Shown here one piece after another: positions 62,622 through 64,000 of a DNA stretch of 64,000 nucleotides. Source of the stretch: Chryseobacterium sp. 3008163. GTDB taxonomy: Bacteria; Bacteroidota; Bacteroidia; Flavobacteriales; Weeksellaceae. The stretch's first letter is position 1. Each line of letters opens with the position of its first letter. The position numbers and the translations under genes were made by a program. The notes beneath the pieces are model-generated. The model worked only from the letters and a program-made list of their open reading frames with translations. It did no database searches and was not told the origin of the DNA. Where the stretch lies: positions 1,116,001 through 1,180,000 of the forward strand of contig NZ_CP033070.1 in NCBI RefSeq assembly GCF_003669035.1. Direction: 5' to 3'.

Positions 62622-63908
62622 GTGAAGCCATTACTTAGCAAAACCACAAAGCCATTCATCATTTATGTACTTGTTATTTTGGCAATAAGCATTCCCGTGT
62701 ATTATCTGATCATAGATACCATCTGGAAAAATGAATTGGATGAACACAACAAAACCATCGCTGAAAAAACAGCTTATGAATTTAATCATCTGAAACTTTC
62801 TGATGAAGAATTGGCTGAAAGCATCAGCCTTTGGAAAAAAATTCAGCCGGAAACAAATATTGAAGAAATCTCTTCTAATAATTTAAAAAAAGACCAATAT
62901 TTTACGGTAGAAAAAACTGAAATTTTCTCACCAGAACCAGAAATGGAACGTTATAGATGTCTGAAAAAAGTAGTTTACATCAATAACAAACCTTTTCTAT
63001 TTACTGTACAGACCAACATTGAAGAATCTCGTGAAACGATTGCGGCAATTGCTGCCATCACTACTTTTTTCTTTGTTATGATTGTTCTGGGTTTACTTTT
63101 TTTCAATCGAAAACTTTCTGTAACGATCTGGAAGCCGTTTAGAAATACGTTAGATGGGCTTAAAAAATTTAATCTTAATCATCAAAGTAAAATAGAATTT
63201 GAAAAAACCGATGTTACAGAATTCGAAGAACTTCATCTGTCTTTAAGTAAATTGATTGAGCATAATATTTCTGTCTACAAAACTCAAAAAGAATTTACGG
63301 AAAATGCCTCGCATGAACTGCAGACACCGCTGGCAATTCTTAAAAACAAATTAGACATCTTACTTCAGAACAAAGACCTGACTGAAAATCAGTATAAAAT
63401 TACCGAGGAGATGAACCGAGCCCTGACAAGAAGTTCAAGAATCAATAAAAACCTTCTATTGTTGGCTAAAATAGAGAACAGCCAATTTAACGCAACTGAA
63501 GAAATTGAGCTGGACACACTTGTAAAACAAAGTTTAGAATTACTAGAAGAACATTTTCAACAAAAAAATATTTCTGTAAGCACAAACATTTCATCAAGCA
63601 TCAAATTAGTTGGAAACAGCAGTCTGACCGAGGTTCTAATTAACAATTTACTCATCAATGCCATTCGGCATACACCTAACAACGGTATAATTTCAGTGAA
63701 ATTAACCAATTCTTTCTTCGAAGTAACCAATTCCGGAACTGAGAAACTGAATTCTGAATTGTTGTTCAAAAGATTTTCAAGACAGTCTGCCGAAAACAAT
63801 GGAAGCGGTCTGGGATTAGCAATCATCAAAGAAATTTGCAAATTTCAAAATTGGGAGATTGATTATTCATTTGAAAATAGTTCGCATATTTTTTCTGTAA
63901 AACTTTAA
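62622..63908 (+). CDS. sensor histidine kinase
   Basis: 428 residues. Membrane helices near 10-32 (FIIYVLVILAISIPVYYLII) and 140-165 (IAAIAAITTFFFVMIVLGLLFF) flank a periplasmic sensor region. The phosphoacceptor H-box is ENASHELQTPLAIL, N-box NNLLINAIRHTPNNG, G-box GSGLGLAIIKE. The start is GTG at 62622, as no ATG lies nearby in frame. It phosphorylates the adjacent OmpR-type regulator. The stimulus is unknown. Confidence 0.9.
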   Translation: MKPLLSKTTKPFIIYVLVILAISIPVYYLIIDTIWKNELDEHNKTIAEKTAYEFNHLKLSDEELAESISLWKKIQPETNIEEISSNNLKKDQYFTVEKTEIFSPEPEMERYRCLKKVVYINNKPFLFTVQTNIEESRETIAAIAAITTFFFVMIVLGLLFFNRKLSVTIWKPFRNTLDGLKKFNLNHQSKIEFEKTDVTEFEELHLSLSKLIEHNISVYKTQKEFTENASHELQTPLAILKNKLDILLQNKDLTENQYKITEEMNRALTRSSRINKNLLLLAKIENSQFNATEEIELDTLVKQSLELLEEHFQQKNISVSTNISSSIKLVGNSSLTEVLINNLLINAIRHTPNNGIISVKLTNSFFEVTNSGTEKLNSELLFKRFSRQSAENNGSGLGLAIIKEICKFQNWEIDYSFENSSHIFSVKL

Positions 63909-63962
63909 AATTCAAAATTTCTTCTAAATTGATTCATTGCTTTGTTTTTTAAAGCAAGCATC

Positions 63963-64000
63963 ATGACTTCAAAAATAAATTCAAAGCCTTTCAAAAAAAT
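63963..64000 (+). CDS. possible start of a further gene (cut by window end)
   Basis: ATG at 63963 opens MTSKINSKPFKK to the window edge. It lies 54 nt downstream of the histidine kinase, with a weak hairpin (TTGCTTT/AAAGCAA) between. Too short to identify. Confidence 0.35.
   Translation, partial: MTSKINSKPFKK

Overview
The window is AT-rich chromosomal DNA of a member of the Bacteroidota, class Flavobacteriia, most likely Chryseobacterium or a close relative in the Weeksellaceae. The signs are Bacteroidota-type promoters (TTTG, about 20 nt, TAnnTTTG), weak Shine-Dalgarno signals, a type IX secretion C-terminal domain, a PNGase F-like protein, a complete Bat (aerotolerance-type) operon and an OlsF-type bifunctional lipid acyltransferase. 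Most of it is housekeeping. No prophage, CRISPR array, rRNA operon or plasmid module was seen.

Layout. 1-4.2 kb: PspC-domain membrane protein, a stand-alone 20-residue peptide gene, an acyltransferase, and a thioesterase plus isochorismate synthase pair (menaquinone). 4.3-12.6 kb, minus strand: moxR, DUF58, a BatD-like membrane protein, batA, batB, a TPR gene, batD, then marC and a small membrane protein. 12.8-15.6 kb: two secreted proteins, one PNGase F-like with a sorting domain. 15.8-25.9 kb: DinB, RlmB-type methyltransferase, lipoproteins, YfhO, a decayed GIY-YIG nuclease inside inverted repeats, a glycosyltransferase, YpdA-type reductase and an S41 peptidase. 25.9-38.5 kb: TonB-dependent receptor, aminopeptidase P, topoisomerase IB, PruA, lipoproteins, thioredoxin-like protein, FabH and CorA. 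38.6-44.2 kb: a LuxR-type regulator followed by five secreted proteins including an OmpA-family one. 44.5-50.5 kb: patatin, unknowns, DUF2199, 3-methyladenine glycosylase, MazG-like and DoxD-type proteins. 50.6-61.4 kb: a secreted protein, MFS transporter, GlnS, an alpha/beta hydrolase, MenC, Fbp, aspartate kinase and OlsF. 61.4-64 kb: two identical tRNA-Phe genes and a two-component system.

The most striking feature is technical or evolutionary. Twelve reading-frame breaks in eleven otherwise sound genes can each be repaired by adding one base, eleven in A/T homopolymers and one in a GG pair. No break needs a base removed. One lies in glnS, which should be essential. Undercalled homopolymers in the sequence are therefore the leading explanation, with transcriptional slippage the interesting alternative. 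Two more genes (GIY-YIG nuclease, DUF2199) carry in-frame nonsense codons.

The best candidates for undescribed biology are: the GIY-YIG gene bounded by 38-bp inverted repeats whose relatives occur alone elsewhere in the window; a second family of REP-like inverted repeats; a GC-rich structured intergenic element in two copies; and the 20-residue peptide gene with its own promoter-like sequence and intrinsic terminator.
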